64,000 bases of DNA. It comes from Salinispora pacifica CNR114 (GTDB taxonomy: Bacteria; Actinomycetota; Actinomycetes; Mycobacteriales; Micromonosporaceae). The stretch is taken from contig NZ_AZWO01000001.1 of assembly GCF_000514775.1 (NCBI RefSeq), positions 310,001 to 374,000 on the forward strand. Reading direction: 5' to 3'. A program made the translations under genes and the position numbers. The notes beneath the pieces are model-generated. The model searched no databases. It was not told the origin of the DNA and saw nothing but the letters and a program-made list of their open reading frames with translations. Of the stretch, positions 25,075 to 33,943 are shown in pieces. The stretch's first letter is position 1. Each line of letters begins with the position of its first letter.

Positions 25075-25818
25075 TCAGGGTGCCTCGCCGGCCTCCCACG
25101 AGTCACCGTCCCAATAGGCGTTCGAGCTGTCGCCTAGGACCACATACTGTCCCGTGGTCCACGCGGACAGCGGATTGGCGATCACTGCGGCTATCGTGGC
25201 CAGGTCGGTCGGGGCCATAGCGCCAGCCGGGGTGTAGGTACCCGGGCTGCCAGCATCCGCGCCGGTAGCCTGGTGATTCTCGCCCAACGGGGTGATCGCG
25301 AAGGTCCAATCGTTGGTCATGTAGGCCAGGGGCTTCACACCAAGCGGCAAGCTGGCAAGTGACTCAGTGTCACTGCTCTCGATATCGTCGGCCCGGTATA
25401 TCTCAGTCTTCGGCGCGTAGATCGCAAAGTGATTCTCGCCGTCTACGAAGATCGCTAGAAAGGCGCAAACGGTCGGTTGCGGGTCTTTCGGTACGCCCAT
25501 CGTGCCGTCCGGTAGCTCGGGGCTGTTGGCACCGAAGTACAGGCGCAATGACGCTTTGTCGAACTGCTGGAGCGTGAAGTTAATGGTCTCGGTTCGCCTG
25601 CTGTACTTGGTGCGCAGGGTGCTGTTCTGGAGCGTGCCGATGGTGGTGGCCTCGCCGCCCTCAGACGTGATCCCGAAGATGTCTTCGAGGCTCGTATGGC
25701 CCACAGGCTCCCAGGGGGCACCTGGGAGGAGCAAGTCCGAAGGCTTCGCAGTGCCGGTCGGCGCGGTCAAGTAGTTGCCACTGCCGATGACGAGGGTGGC
25801 GTTGTCGTTCAAGGCCAC
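25075..25818 (-). CDS. Major tail tube protein
   Basis: 247 residues. The N-terminus (ALNDNATLVIGSGNYLTAP) and the internal pattern FGITSEGGEATTIGTLQNSTLRT fit the siphophage tail-tube family. After about residue 195 there is a short extra domain (AVIANPLSAWTTGQYVVLG...AYWDGDSWEAG), a surface module often appended to actinophage tube proteins. It follows the tail terminator gene and precedes the chaperones, the normal order. Confidence 0.85.
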   Translation of the reverse strand: MALNDNATLVIGSGNYLTAPTGTAKPSDLLLPGAPWEPVGHTSLEDIFGITSEGGEATTIGTLQNSTLRTKYSRRTETINFTLQQFDKASLRLYFGANSPELPDGTMGVPKDPQPTVCAFLAIFVDGENHFAIYAPKTEIYRADDIESSDTESLASLPLGVKPLAYMTNDWTFAITPLGENHQATGADAGSPGTYTPAGAMAPTDLATIAAVIANPLSAWTTGQYVVLGDSSNAYWDGDSWEAGEAP

Positions 25819-25832
25819 AGGGGCTACTCCAA

Positions 25833-26348
25833 TCAGGGGAGCGGAAAGGGCCGGTTTCGGGATCTACGGATTTGGACGCGGAACACGGTCTCGTATCGAT
25901 GGAGCCCCGTAGGCAGGTCTGCGTACTGAACGGGCCCGGTGGCAGTCGCCCAGTCCGGGGCCCGCCGCGGAGCGGAGGTCATCTCCACATGAGTGATGTG
26001 GCCGCGACCTGGCACCACCGTGTGGTTGAACCAGGCATCACGTAGGACCACCCGAACCGCCTCGCCCAGCAGGGCAGCATCCTCGTCCCCGTTGGGGTCT
26101 TCGCAGAAGGTGTGCACGACGATGTCTGCCTCATCAACGAAACGGGTGTCGCCACCCCAAACACCGAACTGAGGCAACCGGCGCACCAACACCAGGGGGA
26201 ACACTTGTTTGTCGGCGATGAGCGTCCTGACTTGGATTTCTGGTAGCCCCTCGCGCAAGATCGTCAAAAGCAGATCCTCCACGGGTGACAGTTCGACCAG
26301 TGCCCGCACTGCGTCCGGCAGCCCGCTGTCTCGCCTGATGGGGGCCAT
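25833..26348 (-). CDS. Tail terminator protein (171 aa)
   Basis: ATG at 26348 has GGAGGAGG upstream; the longer reading from 26555 is a shadow of the gene before it. Sequence features (DAVRALVELSPVEDLLLTILREGLPEIQVRT, QFGVWGGDTRFVDEADIVVHTFCE) match the small alpha/beta terminators that cap the tail tube and join it to the head. It is positioned between the neck genes and the tube gene. Confidence 0.7.
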   Translation of the reverse strand: MAPIRRDSGLPDAVRALVELSPVEDLLLTILREGLPEIQVRTLIADKQVFPLVLVRRLPQFGVWGGDTRFVDEADIVVHTFCEDPNGDEDAALLGEAVRVVLRDAWFNHTVVPGRGHITHVEMTSAPRRAPDWATATGPVQYADLPTGLHRYETVFRVQIRRSRNRPFPLP

Positions 26349-26364
26349 CAGCGCCTCCTCCGCG

Positions 26365-26745
26365 TCACCTGCCTGGCCCACGGCCGGGCCGGCGGCGCAC
26401 CTCACGCTTAAGCGTTTTGCGCTTGCGGGGCAGCCGTGCGACCCGATGCAGGATGAACAGGCCGTCCATCGCACCCCAGGTTGCGCCAGTCTCCGGGTCG
26501 ATATAGCCCGCACGCCCGAATTCGATCGACAGGGCAGCCCTTTGGCCGCGTTCATCGGTTAGGACAAGATAGTGATCGATGCGTCCCCTGGCTATGTCGA
26601 TGGCGGCGTGGCCATCGTGCCTGTGTGCGGCAAGCTCAACGTCTGCGTGGGCCTTCATCTCGAAAAGCAACTCAGCCATGAAGCTCTGGACGCCACCATG
26701 GCGAGCCAGGGCCTTCTCGACATTCCCGTAGAGCGTGACGGTCAT
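26365..26745 (-). CDS. Neck/tail-completion protein, DUF5403-like (126 aa)
   Basis: ATG at 26745 overlaps the preceding stop (ATGA). The sequence LAAHRHDGHAAIDIARGRIDHYLVL and AALSIEFGRAGYID...GAMDGLFILHRVA is the pattern of actinophage DUF5403 proteins. They are encoded between head closure and tail terminator and probably seal the neck. The C-terminal 20 residues are strongly basic. Confidence 0.65.
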   Translation of the reverse strand: MTVTLYGNVEKALARHGGVQSFMAELLFEMKAHADVELAAHRHDGHAAIDIARGRIDHYLVLTDERGQRAALSIEFGRAGYIDPETGATWGAMDGLFILHRVARLPRKRKTLKREVRRRPGRGPGR

Positions 26746-27080
26746 GGTCGCTCCCGCAAGTCCATCGACCAGTGACGGGTGCGCCGGGTGCCATGGTGGT
26801 AGGCCGGCGGGGTCACCACGTCCCAAGTGGACCCGAGTATCTCGACGCGGGACCATAGCTCGACGCCTTCCAGGTCGGCGGCCACGCCAATACGGATGAT
26901 GTTGATCTTTTGCTGTCCAGGCACCTCGGCTCGGGCGGATCGCTGGGCACTGACCCAGACCCGCACCTCGTGCGGGCCGTCAGCGTCGGCCATCCGCACC
27001 TGGTTGCCCCTGTTGTCCTGTATGACCACGGTCCGCCATACGCGCGCGTCTATGCCGCGTCGGCGCTGATGGCTCACCAC
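26742..27080 (-). CDS. Head closure (stopper) protein (112 aa)
   Basis: A small beta-rich protein (WRTVVIQDNRGNQVRMADADGPHEVRVWVSAQRSA; VELWSRVEILGSTWDVVTPPAYHHG) in the classical position after the head-tail adaptor. The WSRVEILGSTWDVVTPP segment is characteristic of stopper proteins, which close the portal channel after packaging. The assignment rests mainly on order and fold pattern. Confidence 0.65.
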   Translation of the reverse strand: MVSHQRRRGIDARVWRTVVIQDNRGNQVRMADADGPHEVRVWVSAQRSARAEVPGQQKINIIRIGVAADLEGVELWSRVEILGSTWDVVTPPAYHHGTRRTRHWSMDLRERP

Positions 27081-27532
27081 GGCTCCGTGTCGCTGGAAAA
27101 GTACGGGATGGGCTCATTGCTGCCCTCGTCGGGCACTAGGCCCACGGGGCGCTTGCGTTGCGGCCCCCATGCGGAGATGGGTGCACAGTAGAGCGCCGCA
27201 CGGCTACCGGCAATTCCCCCCAGCAGCTTCTGCTCAGCAGTGGTGAAGTGGACCGCGCCACTGCCTCCGCCGGCTTCATCGGACCAGCTCAGGGTCTCGT
27301 CGCCGGCCCGCGACTGGGTGTAGCCCTGAGGGTTGTCCATGAACCGCTTGCAGGCCCGTAGTACCAAAGTCCGCACCAAGCGTGGAGTATTTGTCACGTC
27401 CCAATCTCTGCCGTAGTGGCGGGCCAGGTCCGAGGCGTCCTCCAGGGCGCTCTGCGCGATTCGCTCCTCGTCTGCGTCAAGAGTCCAGTCGAGGCGGCCT
27501 TTCAGTTCATCGAGTGTCGCGTAGTCCGCCAT
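27074..27532 (-). CDS. Head-to-tail adaptor (152 aa)
   Basis: The N-terminus YATLDELKGRLDWTLDADEERIAQSALEDASDLARHYG is the usual helical adaptor signature (gp6/gp15-like), followed by RACKRFMDNPQGYTQSRAGDETLSW. It forms the ring below the portal. It is separated from the capsid gene by 63 nt that include a perfect 13-bp repeat. Confidence 0.8.
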   Translation of the reverse strand: MADYATLDELKGRLDWTLDADEERIAQSALEDASDLARHYGRDWDVTNTPRLVRTLVLRACKRFMDNPQGYTQSRAGDETLSWSDEAGGGSGAVHFTTAEQKLLGGIAGSRAALYCAPISAWGPQRKRPVGLVPDEGSNEPIPYFSSDTEPW

Positions 27533-27577
27533 GCCGTCTCCTTTGCGTGGAGAGCGGGGCCCCGAAAGGTAGCCCGC

Positions 27578-27590
27578 TCACAGGATCACA
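27578..27590 (-). promoter_or_regulatory. TGTGA-N3-TGTGA site 8
   Basis: Perfect copy, spacer TCC, 5 nt after the capsid stop. It is the only perfect copy inside the head-tail operon. Confidence 0.7.
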
Positions 27591-27595
27591 CAGGG

Positions 27596-28636
27596 TTATC
27601 CGCTGATGCCGGTGATGTTGGCCAGCTCGGTGTCGTACTCGATGGTGAACTTTGCGTTCTCATCGGTCCGGCCAGCGACCGGGTCCGGCAGCGAGTCGGT
27701 GCCGTTAAGAACCAGCTTGATCGCCCGCACGAAGTGGTTGTGGGTTGAGACGAACGGCTGGTTCGACCCATCATGTCCCACCAGCGGGTCATCCACGTTA
27801 CGGAAGCCCCTGTAGCTGTTGAAAATTGAGCGGTCCTGGAACCGGGTCGAGTCGTAGTCCCGAATCCAGCGCAAGGCCACGCCGTTGTGGCTGGCGGTTG
27901 CCCCGAACGGCACGGACTGCGGGACACCAGGTGCCGCGGACATGAAGATGAACGCGCTGTCCACCAGCGCAATGGCGGTGTCGGCAGGCAGCTCTCGGGC
28001 GACGACGAAATCGAAACCGAACCGGCGGGCCAGGGTCGCCTCACGTAGTGCGGTAACCGCCTCGACCTCACCGACGTTGGACGCGAGGTTGAGCTTCTCG
28101 TCGTTGAGTAGGGCCGACTGCCAGCCGGTGCCGATCAGCATGGCCCGGCGGCCCGGCGCACGCAGGGCATCCAGCGTCAGGCCGGCACGGATCAGGCCCG
28201 CCCGTAAGCTGGTGTCCGCTACACCGAGGGTTACCTCGTACGGGGCCGCCACGAGGTGGTTGGTGGCCTCGTGCTCCAGGCCCCGGCCGATCGCCTCAGT
28301 TTGTTTGGTCGCCAGCTTCGCCCAGCCACGCAGGTCCATCTCGTTCTGCTCGTCGGTCAGCTTGACGGCCGAGTAGATGTCGCCGCCGAACTGCACCGCA
28401 ACCTTGCGCTCGGCGTACTCATCGAACACGACCTCGGTCGTTCGGTCCGCGCGCCAGCCGTAACTGCGGTATGGCAGGACGCCCTCAACGGTCACGTTGA
28501 TCGTGTCATCCGTCGCACCCTTGAATTGGTCAATACCCTCGCGCCGGAACACGGCCGGCACGATAAGCTGCTCCTCCAGAGCGACCGCCGCGGTGGCGAC
28601 GATCTTCTCCGGCTTGATTACCTGATGCTCAGCCAC
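27596..28636 (-). CDS. Major capsid protein
   Basis: 346 residues. It follows the scaffold gene and has the HK97-like layout of this family: an N-terminal arm (KIVATAAVALEEQLIVPAVFRREG), a long E-loop (VNVTVEG to FGGDIYSAVKLTDEQ), then YEVTLGVADTSLRAGLI and a P-domain with ARRFGFDFVVARELPADTAIALV. No maturation-cleavable delta domain is seen, which fits use of a separate scaffold. Confidence 0.85.
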   Translation of the reverse strand: MAEHQVIKPEKIVATAAVALEEQLIVPAVFRREGIDQFKGATDDTINVTVEGVLPYRSYGWRADRTTEVVFDEYAERKVAVQFGGDIYSAVKLTDEQNEMDLRGWAKLATKQTEAIGRGLEHEATNHLVAAPYEVTLGVADTSLRAGLIRAGLTLDALRAPGRRAMLIGTGWQSALLNDEKLNLASNVGEVEAVTALREATLARRFGFDFVVARELPADTAIALVDSAFIFMSAAPGVPQSVPFGATASHNGVALRWIRDYDSTRFQDRSIFNSYRGFRNVDDPLVGHDGSNQPFVSTHNHFVRAIKLVLNGTDSLPDPVAGRTDENAKFTIEYDTELANITGISG

Positions 28637-28664
28637 TCTGTCTGCCCTCCTGGGCTACGAAGAA

Positions 28665-28689
28665 GCCCCGGGCTGGCTGCGCCCAGGGC
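28665..28689 (-). terminator. Hairpin between scaffold and capsid genes (possible attenuator)
   Basis: A 9-bp stem with one mismatch and a 7-nt loop; on the minus strand it is followed by TTCTTC. It sits where phages often set the scaffold:capsid expression ratio. Confidence 0.5.
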
Positions 28690-28705
28690 TCGCGTTATCA
28701 GGGAG

Positions 28706-29227
28706 TCAGTAGCGGAAAGCCCGCGCCCGGCGTGCCTCCGTCACGGGGTTGAACGGCTCGTCCTCGTCGGACGGGTCCAGGCCACCCCGAAGGTCCCCTG
28801 GCGGGGCCACCGCGTACCTCTGGAGCGCCTTCGCGTCGGCCTCCAACTCCTCGGCGGTGGTGCCGTCCAGGCGCTTTGCGAGGTCATCAGGCAAGCTGAA
28901 TCGCCGCGCAACATCGCTGACGAGAACCTGGCGCTCCAGCTTCTGGTTGGTGTCCCGTAGCTCCTTCGTCGCGGCCTCAAGCTCCTCGACCGACTTCACG
29001 GCCGAGAGTTTCATTTCGGCCTCGCGCAGTCGCGTGCGGTAGTTGGCTGCCTCGGCGTTGGCTTTGGTCAGCCTGTCCCGAGCCCACTTCGGCAGCTCGT
29101 CGCCTTCGTTCTTGCCCTCGCCCTCGGGCGTCTCCGGGGCCTCCGGCCCGCCGCCCGACTCCTTGGCCGGCGCAACTTCGGTGTCCTGTGGGCCCGGGAT
29201 CTCTGGCTCTTCGTTGATGTCGGGCAT
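28706..29227 (-). CDS. Capsid scaffolding protein
   Basis: 173 residues, acidic and low-complexity at the start (PEIPGPQDTEVAPAKESGGG), then a long coiled coil (LTKANAEAANYRTRLREAEMKLSAVKS...LRDTNQKLERQ) and a short basic end (ARRARAFRY) likely to bind capsid. This is the standard scaffold plan. It is removed from the finished head. Confidence 0.85.
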   Translation of the reverse strand: MPDINEEPEIPGPQDTEVAPAKESGGGPEAPETPEGEGKNEGDELPKWARDRLTKANAEAANYRTRLREAEMKLSAVKSVEELEAATKELRDTNQKLERQVLVSDVARRFSLPDDLAKRLDGTTAEELEADAKALQRYAVAPPGDLRGGLDPSDEDEPFNPVTEARRARAFRY

Positions 29228-29276
29228 GCGTGGATCAGCCTCCTGGGCTCGGGGTGTTGATCGCCGCCTGGGCGAG

Positions 29277-30248
29277 CTAGGTCTGCTCCTGGCGGATGAA
29301 GCGCCGCCAGGCGCTTACCGCCGCCTGGCCCGACAGCCCCTTGGTGACCTGGGGCCAGAGCGCCTGGTAGCGGCGGTTCAGGGTGTAGCGAGTTGATGTA
29401 CGCCACTGCTCGCGGCTGTAGACCGGCTCGGCGTAGCAGTGGCAGTTGTCGTGGTATTTGTCCCCGTCGCCGTACCTGGCGGTCGCATTGGTCTTGTAGA
29501 CCGGGCCCCGGGAAATCAACATCGCGCACCACCCGCAAGGGGCGCCAGTGCGCGACAGACGCACGTAGCCGATCACCCGGCGGTCGCGGTCGGAGTAGTT
29601 CCAGACAATTCCCCGACCGCCATCCATGGCGACCCGCGCCGCGGTGGCTGCCTGGCGGCTGCCGGCGCTGCGGTGCGCCTCGTCGCGGGCAGCGTCAACC
29701 TCCTTGGCGGGAGCGTCGGTGTCAATGTGGCTGACCTTGACTTCGAGGTTCTTTGGCCCCAGGGCTTCGAGGTCGATGCGGGCCTCCCGCTCAGCGAGGC
29801 GCTCCAGGCGCTCCTCCTCCGCAGCAGAGTTTCCGTCAATCTCCTCGACCGGGATTCGGTCCTCGTCCAGGACACTGTCTGCGCCGGTGGACGGAGTGTC
29901 CTCCAGGGGCTTCTGAACGGGTCCGGCCAGCTCTCCGAACTCGTCACGCAGCATTTGGAGCGTGACGTACTCGGGCTCGGGTCTCCAGGGGTCCGCGACG
30001 GTCCTGCCAACACGGAGGGCCCGGATGAGCCGGTAGTACGCCATCGCCAACGCGCGTGCCTGACCACGCCGGGTCATGACCAGGCGGACAGCCTGAGTCA
30101 GCCATCGACCAGCAGTCTGCGTGGTCGCGGTGGGTGGCACGTCGGCCCATATCTTGAGGGCGTCTTCGATGGTCGCGGCACCGACCTGGGTCAGCGCCAA
30201 GTGGAAGGCGACCGAGGCTTGATCAGCCTCCCTCTGCGCGGGCGTCAC
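29277..30248 (-). CDS. MuF-like minor head protein
   Basis: 323 residues; the start overlaps the portal stop by 4 nt. The C-terminal half has the conserved cluster RTGAPCGWCAMLISRGPVY and DGDKYHDNCHCYAEPVY, whose Cys and His residues suggest a metal-bound fold typical of actinophage MuF / capsid-maturation proteins. The N-terminal half is helical. It probably sits inside the head at the portal vertex. Confidence 0.75.
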   Translation of the reverse strand: MTPAQREADQASVAFHLALTQVGAATIEDALKIWADVPPTATTQTAGRWLTQAVRLVMTRRGQARALAMAYYRLIRALRVGRTVADPWRPEPEYVTLQMLRDEFGELAGPVQKPLEDTPSTGADSVLDEDRIPVEEIDGNSAAEEERLERLAEREARIDLEALGPKNLEVKVSHIDTDAPAKEVDAARDEAHRSAGSRQAATAARVAMDGGRGIVWNYSDRDRRVIGYVRLSRTGAPCGWCAMLISRGPVYKTNATARYGDGDKYHDNCHCYAEPVYSREQWRTSTRYTLNRRYQALWPQVTKGLSGQAAVSAWRRFIRQEQT

Positions 30249-31666
30249 GAAGGAGTTGCCTCCGCATCCGGGGTGGCCGGGATGTCGACGGCGCGGTCAG
30301 GGCTCGACCGGCGCAGCGCCTGGGAGATCGCCAGGTCGGCGTTCTCCTCCTCGTATAGCCGCTCCCACTCGTCCAGCTCGGACTGCCGTGCGCCCGGAAC
30401 TCGGGCCCACAGGCCGCGCTTCGGGATGCCGAGCAGTTCGGCCAGCTTGCCCAGCCCGTCGGCCGACTGCGCGAGGGACTTCAGCTCCATGTCGCGCCAG
30501 ATGACCTCGACCTCGTAGTCGTCGAGAGATTCGTTGTTCAGTTCGGCGGCCAGCCGGTCAACCCGCTCCCACGACTCGCCGAAGCTGGTGCGAAACTCCT
30601 CAACCATGCGCGACAGCGCAGTCTCAGCGGCCAGCAGCGCCTCGGCGCTAAGGTTGGCGATCTGCCCCAGCAGGTGATGCGGCGGTGTCTGCGAGATCGC
30701 GGACAGGTGCCGGATCGACATGTCGACGCTCGAAATGAAGCCATCCAGTGGTGTCTCATCAAACGAGCCGAATTTGGTCGTCTCGTCCTCGGCGAACAGG
30801 AACCGCTTCGCGTTGTAGTTCATCGGCAACGGGATCGGGTTGCCATCCTCGTTGAGGATCGGCTCGCCAGTCTCCGGGTCGCGTTTGAGCGGGGGAGCCA
30901 TCCCGGTTGCCCAGCGGGCCTTCGTGCTCCCATAGGTCTGGGCAACCAATAAGTCAAAGATCGTCTGACCGATCCGATTTTGCACGGGGATCATGGGTTC
31001 GACCACGCCGACTGTCCGGCCCTCCAAATCGACGTAGGCGACGAACCGGGTGACTGGGCATTCACTTGCACCGTGCCGCATGCCCTTTTCGACCCGGATG
31101 GACTTCGGGTCGGTGTACGAACTGAACGCCACTGCGTACTCGTGGGTGCCGTCCCACAGCGTGGCCTTGCCCGGCGACCCGTCGGCCGGCTTGCGGGTAA
31201 CCGTCAGCGCGGCGTGCGGAGTCTCGTCGTTGGCCGGGTCCTCAAACAGGGCAGCGGTCCTCATGGCGCTCAGGCCGCGGGTTTTCACGCCCCGCGGCGT
31301 CTTCTCGGTGACTGTGAACGAGTGGCCATAGGTGAGCGCGCCTCGGTGTACGGGGATCTGCCGGGCGGTCAGCCGGGAACGCTGCCAGTGCTTCCAACTC
31401 GGGCTCTTTCCGGAGGGCGCCTTGTCCCCGTGGCGGAAGGAGTCGACGTATAGCGCCTGTGTAGGTGTCTTTACCAGCAGGGGCATCCAGTTGGAGATCG
31501 CCCGTTTAGCAAGGAGTTTGTACTCATCGTCTGAGTTCTCGGGCATATACGGGTCGTCATGCCGGCCTTGCATGTAGTTGTCGATGCGCTCCAGACGGTC
31601 GGCGTCTCGGTCCAGGATCAGCAGGAGTTGGGCGGCAAGCCGGCGCGGCGATGGATCACCGATCAC
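30245..31666 (-). CDS. Portal protein
   Basis: 473 residues of the SPP1 Gp6-like type: RLERIDNYMQGRHDDPYMPE near the start, AKRAISNWMPLLVKTPTQALYV, and the long helical stem AISQTPPHHLLGQIANLSAEALLAAETALSR. It forms the twelve-fold DNA gate that docks terminase. The GTG start is preceded by AAGGAGGTGATC, a perfect match to the 16S 3' end. Confidence 0.9.
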   Translation of the reverse strand: MIGDPSPRRLAAQLLLILDRDADRLERIDNYMQGRHDDPYMPENSDDEYKLLAKRAISNWMPLLVKTPTQALYVDSFRHGDKAPSGKSPSWKHWQRSRLTARQIPVHRGALTYGHSFTVTEKTPRGVKTRGLSAMRTAALFEDPANDETPHAALTVTRKPADGSPGKATLWDGTHEYAVAFSSYTDPKSIRVEKGMRHGASECPVTRFVAYVDLEGRTVGVVEPMIPVQNRIGQTIFDLLVAQTYGSTKARWATGMAPPLKRDPETGEPILNEDGNPIPLPMNYNAKRFLFAEDETTKFGSFDETPLDGFISSVDMSIRHLSAISQTPPHHLLGQIANLSAEALLAAETALSRMVEEFRTSFGESWERVDRLAAELNNESLDDYEVEVIWRDMELKSLAQSADGLGKLAELLGIPKRGLWARVPGARQSELDEWERLYEEENADLAISQALRRSSPDRAVDIPATPDAEATPS

Positions 31667-31681
31667 AGGATCACCTCCTTA
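31666..31681 (-). promoter_or_regulatory. Perfect anti-16S ribosome site of the portal gene
   Basis: The minus strand reads TAAGGAGGTGATCCTGTG: the terminase stop TAA is the first triplet, and AAGGAGGTGATC is fully complementary to the 16S rRNA tail. The 13-bp-repeat-like sequence here (31663-31675) can be explained by this site. Confidence 0.75.
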
Positions 31682-33325
31682 CATCCAGTAGGAGCGGCCG
31701 GTTTTGGGCCTGGTCTTGCGGCCGCGAGTGCGGAGGTCGTAGAGCGCCTCGTGGGCGAGCATCAGCGCGGCGTAGGCGTCGATCTTGCGGCGTTCGTCGC
31801 CTTTGCGGAACGAGACGCCGTACGGGGTGTTATGTCGATGTGCGTTGAGCAGGTGTCGGCGCAGCGTCAGGTCACCATCGTGATGCACCCTGCCGTCGAA
31901 GATGGATGACATCAGCCGCTCGTGTGCCTGGGTGTTGCGCTTCTGCGAACCGCGCATGTCCCAGCCGATAGCGGAGCGCTCAGTTGCCCTCACGTCCAGG
32001 CCCTCGCCGTAGGTCTCGGCCCAGTCGGTGATGTAGGACTCCCATAGCGCCACGTCGGCATAGAAGCCGCGGACGCTGAACAGACGGAACGTCTCGTGCA
32101 CCTGGCTGTCGACCGCATGCCGGGGGACCTCCCAGCCCGCGCCCTGTGCGCCGTCCGGCCTCTCCCACACCCCGAGCACGAATGCGGTCATGTCGGAAAC
32201 TCGAATGCAGACCAACGCGGTGGCGTCGTCGCTCTTGCCCCCATCAAAGCCCATGACGATCTCGTCGCCTGGCATCAGGGTCGCGTCCTTGCGCTCTAGG
32301 GGCTTCCACTGCTCGTAGCCGTAGAGGGCGTCCTCGTCGGCGACAACCTGGTTAAGCCACATGCGCCGGGACCGAGCGACCGAGATGGTGGTGTTCTGAA
32401 TCGACTGGATAATGCTCTCGACCTTGAGCCAGATCGCGTCGCCCCGGATCTTCGGGATGACGATCTTCAGGGCCTCGGGCGTCAGCGGGGTCTTCGGGTC
32501 CGCCTCGATCGAATCGTAGAGGAAGCCGACATCAACCGACCTGCCTTCGAGGATCTTTTCAAAGTGGTCACGCATCTTTTCGGCGACAGAGTCCTCACCA
32601 GGCAGGAAGGCGTTGGTGATCGCCAGGTAGCGCGAGTCCTGCTTGGTGGAGTTGCCGTCGATTGTCTCGTGCATGAGGTGACCGTTGTTGCCCCTGACCC
32701 AGTGCTGCGTCTCGTTCAGCAAGGTAAAGGAGGTTCGCTTGCCTTCGAGTGCCCGATAGCTCGATGTAACCGCCTCTAGGCGGCATCTGCCTCGATTTGC
32801 TCGAATAAGGACGGCTCCGTCCTTGATGGAGTAGACCTGCTTGAAATAGTCCGACATTAGGCCCGGGATCAGGGACATGGTGTTGGTTGTCTGCGCCTGG
32901 TTGACCGCAGTGACCTGCACCCACGCGCGTGGATGGGCCTTGCCGACCGGGTCGCCACCCTCGTCCCAGTGGGAGAACCGGCTTGGGCCGCATAGCTCGA
33001 TCAAGCACATCACCGCGAGCAGCGGGTCCTTGCCCCACCCCTTCAGTCGTTGCAGCACGCCCGTGCGGTAGATGAACCGGCCGTTCTCGGCGACCGCGTA
33101 CCACCAGAGCAGGAAGCGAAGTTGCTCCGTGGTGAACCGCCAGGGGCCGCCATCCTCAGCGAGGAGGTACTCGGCGCACCAGCCGGCGATCTGCCACCCG
33201 AGGGTGCGCTCCGGCAACAGCCACGAGCCATCGGCACGGGTCTGCCACGTCGGGCCCAGGTAGGTCGGTTCGAGCAGCTCCAGCTCGGCCTCCGTCGGCG
33301 GAGGCGGTGTGACCGCGACGGTCAT
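31679..33325 (-). CDS. Terminase large subunit
   Basis: 548 residues. The ATPase has the actinophage-style Walker A region RLKGWGKDP (93-101) and Walker B/coupling TLLNETQHW (201-209). The RNase H-like nuclease begins at VMGFDGGKSDDAT (357-369), with a later Asp in ERRKIDAYAALMLAHEA. It drives DNA into the head and cuts it. It is separated from the small subunit by about 100 nt. Confidence 0.9.
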   Translation of the reverse strand: MTVAVTPPPPTEAELELLEPTYLGPTWQTRADGSWLLPERTLGWQIAGWCAEYLLAEDGGPWRFTTEQLRFLLWWYAVAENGRFIYRTGVLQRLKGWGKDPLLAVMCLIELCGPSRFSHWDEGGDPVGKAHPRAWVQVTAVNQAQTTNTMSLIPGLMSDYFKQVYSIKDGAVLIRANRGRCRLEAVTSSYRALEGKRTSFTLLNETQHWVRGNNGHLMHETIDGNSTKQDSRYLAITNAFLPGEDSVAEKMRDHFEKILEGRSVDVGFLYDSIEADPKTPLTPEALKIVIPKIRGDAIWLKVESIIQSIQNTTISVARSRRMWLNQVVADEDALYGYEQWKPLERKDATLMPGDEIVMGFDGGKSDDATALVCIRVSDMTAFVLGVWERPDGAQGAGWEVPRHAVDSQVHETFRLFSVRGFYADVALWESYITDWAETYGEGLDVRATERSAIGWDMRGSQKRNTQAHERLMSSIFDGRVHHDGDLTLRRHLLNAHRHNTPYGVSFRKGDERRKIDAYAALMLAHEALYDLRTRGRKTRPKTGRSYWM

Positions 33326-33428
33326 CGCTCACCTCCCCATGGAGGGCACCCCCGGCCACGGGAGATTCGAAGTAAGTGGGGATAGTTCTCCTCGGAGGGT
33401 GGTCCGCTGGAGCGCAACCACGGTCCCC

Positions 33429-33854
33429 TCAGTCCAGACCGAGCTGGCGGCGATAATTGGCTACTACCTGGTCAGAAGCAGAAGGCCCGTCATCGACGGG
33501 CTCGTGAAGTTCGATGCGGACACGACGGCGATCCCCCTCGGCGACGAGCAGGCGCTCGAAGGCGGAGTAGATCGTCTGGAGCATCTGGCCGGACCGCTTC
33601 CTGGACTGCTTGTAGTAGCTAAGGTCTTCACAAAGCGAGTAGGCGAAGGCCCAGTCACTGTTCTGGTAGAAGTCCGCCTGGCCACTAGTCTTCAGCGCCT
33701 CCCACAGCTTCAGGGCAATGGGATGCCAAGAGCGGTCGGCGTTGGGGACCTTGACCGGCCGGGCTTCACCCCTGGTGATCGGCAGAACTTCTTTGCCCTT
33801 GCGCTCGCGCGGGCGGGCTAGGTCGTCGGAGCGGTTGGGCACCGGGCCTGGCAT
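33429..33854 (-). CDS. Terminase small subunit
   Basis: 141 residues, ATG with AAGGAGG 8 nt upstream. The pattern WHPIALKLWEALKTSGQADFYQNSDWAFAYSLCEDLSYY, followed by GQMLQTIYSAFERLLVAEGDRRRVRIEL, is typical of actinophage small terminases that recognise the packaging site. It directly follows the tRNA-like element. Confidence 0.8.
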   Translation of the reverse strand: MPGPVPNRSDDLARPRERKGKEVLPITRGEARPVKVPNADRSWHPIALKLWEALKTSGQADFYQNSDWAFAYSLCEDLSYYKQSRKRSGQMLQTIYSAFERLLVAEGDRRRVRIELHEPVDDGPSASDQVVANYRRQLGLD

Positions 33855-33871
33855 GGAGGCCGCCTCCTTCT

Positions 33872-33943
33872 AGAGGGCGCCTGGACTCGAACCAGGGACA
33901 TCGGGGTTATGGGCTCCACGCTCTATCACTGAGCTATGGCTTG
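33872..33943 (-). tRNA. tRNA-Met(CAU)-like element with degenerate acceptor stem
   Basis: D-arm (GCTC/GAGC) and T-arm (CCTGG-TTCGAGT-CCAGG) are intact, the variable loop is 5 nt and the anticodon loop is CCCATAA (CAU). But position 33 is C instead of U, the anticodon stem has an A-C mismatch, and only three of seven acceptor pairs form. It therefore looks like a decayed or specialised tRNA-like RNA and not a working tRNA. Confidence 0.6.

Noticed and set aside
31663..31675. Copy of the 13-bp repeat at the portal start
   Set aside because: One mismatch, and the first half is fully explained by the perfect ribosome site AAGGAGGTGATC; not counted as an independent site.
14127..33325. Many long open frames on the strand opposite the head-tail genes
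   Set aside because: High GC makes the complementary frames open; they lack ribosome sites and protein-like patterns, while the minus-strand proteins match known phage families in the correct order.
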